Source: Solibacteraceae bacterium (GTDB lineage Bacteria > Acidobacteriota > Terriglobia > Bryobacterales > Bryobacteraceae). From it: DNA of 64,000 nt. The DNA lies in NCBI GenBank assembly GCA_026984795.1, contig JALSRK010000023.1:1-64000 (forward strand). Direction: 5' to 3'. This document shows positions 63,732-64,000 of this stretch, piece after piece. The notes below the pieces were generated by a model. That model saw nothing but the letters and a program-made list of their open reading frames with translations. It was not told where the DNA came from and ran no database searches. The translations under genes and the position numbers were made by a program. Numbering within the stretch: position 1 is the stretch's first letter; every line of letters starts with the position of its first letter.

Positions 63732-64000
63732 ATGGCGCCTGCGGTAAGACTAGCTGCGCTGTTGCTCCTGGCGGTGGCGGCCTTCGGCCAGCCGTCGGGC
63801 GGCGGGAGCGCGCAGGTCGTGTCGCTGACCGGGACGCTCACGCTTCAGCGCCCGCGCGAGGCGCCCCGGGCGCTTCAGGTGAACGCAGTGGTGCTGCCGG
63901 GCGACGAGCTGATCACTGGGGAGAATTCCTACGCCACGATCGAGACCCCGACCGGGGCCCGGGTGGAGATCTTCCCCGATTCGCGGGTCGTCTACAGCGA
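63732..64000 (+). CDS. FecR-domain secreted protein (3' truncated by window)
   Basis: The frame from ATG 63732 gives MAPAVRLAALLLLAVAAFGQPSGGG, a signal peptide, followed by VVSLTGTLTLQRPREAPRALQVNAVVLPGDELITGENSYATIETPTGARVEIFPDSRVVYS, the FecR domain N-terminus (VxxLxGxxxxxR...xVxxGDELxTGxxSxAxI). The open frame continues past 64000. FecR domains here are exported scaffolds often found beside CHASE2 kinases; the gene follows the response regulator by 125 nt and may be its target. Confidence 0.85.
   Translation, partial: MAPAVRLAALLLLAVAAFGQPSGGGSAQVVSLTGTLTLQRPREAPRALQVNAVVLPGDELITGENSYATIETPTGARVEIFPDSRVVYS

Overview
This is a GC-rich bacterial chromosome segment packed with short operons. 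It most likely comes from an Acidobacteriota (Bryobacterales/'Solibacter'-like) genome. That is inference, resting on Tat-signal Gfo/Idh/MocA oxidoreductases beside a secreted sugar-isomerase-like TIM barrel, a VCBS/FG-GAP secreted protein, LctP, CarD, a bactofilin and large TPR proteins. I see no rRNA, tRNA, CRISPR array, insertion sequence, integrase or phage gene.

Layout. 0-3.6 kb: four tandem outer-membrane beta-barrel paralogues with a period of about 1.08 kb; three are followed, in frame after the stop, by a conserved 57-codon segment. 3.7-7.2 kb: small genes (YgiT-type zinc finger, DUF1858, HicAB, ribbon-helix-helix) around purU, a 21-bp tandem repeat and an SGNH hydrolase. 7.2-9.7 kb: a broken modB, an FmdE-like protein, thiE and a secreted NIF3-like protein. 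9.9-14.7 kb: serA with a class-V aminotransferase, YqeY, a methyltransferase and a bactofilin. 15-19.5 kb: leuA-leuB-leuC-leuD, with leuA lacking its regulatory domain. 19.5-27 kb: a TPR protein, a DUF721-gatC-gatA operon and a class-A penicillin-binding protein. 27-32.4 kb: carbohydrate-linked secreted proteins. 32.4-37.5 kb: a TPR protein, a very proline-rich membrane protein and carD. 37.8-46.4 kb: DUF4440, LolC/E-type permease, lysS, glycosyltransferase, methyltransferase, RsbRD-like protein, lactate permease and DUF4136.

46.6-57.1 kb is a copper/silver-resistance operon: cusC-like, cusB-like, cusA, an unknown secreted protein, a NosL-like protein, a copA-like ATPase, and a SpoIIE phosphatase with a Cys-rich N-terminus. 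Most junctions overlap or nearly touch. At 58.0-58.8 kb, on the opposite strand, lies the most notable item: an ArsM-like SAM methyltransferase whose conserved Cys position is an in-frame UGA. The homologous C-terminus continues for 47 codons, and a 9-bp hairpin begins exactly 11 nt after the UGA. I interpret this as a selenoprotein with a bacterial SECIS. 59-60.4 kb carries small exported metal-binding or redox proteins (a Cys/His/Met-rich protein, cytochrome c, DUF5666). 60.4-64 kb carries a CHASE2 histidine kinase, a sigma-54 response regulator and the start of a FecR-domain protein.

A window-wide pattern is a TATAAT-like box (often CGGTATAATC) ending 6-11 nt before ATG, GTG or TTG start codons. 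This suggests that leaderless transcripts are common, and it helps choose several starts.
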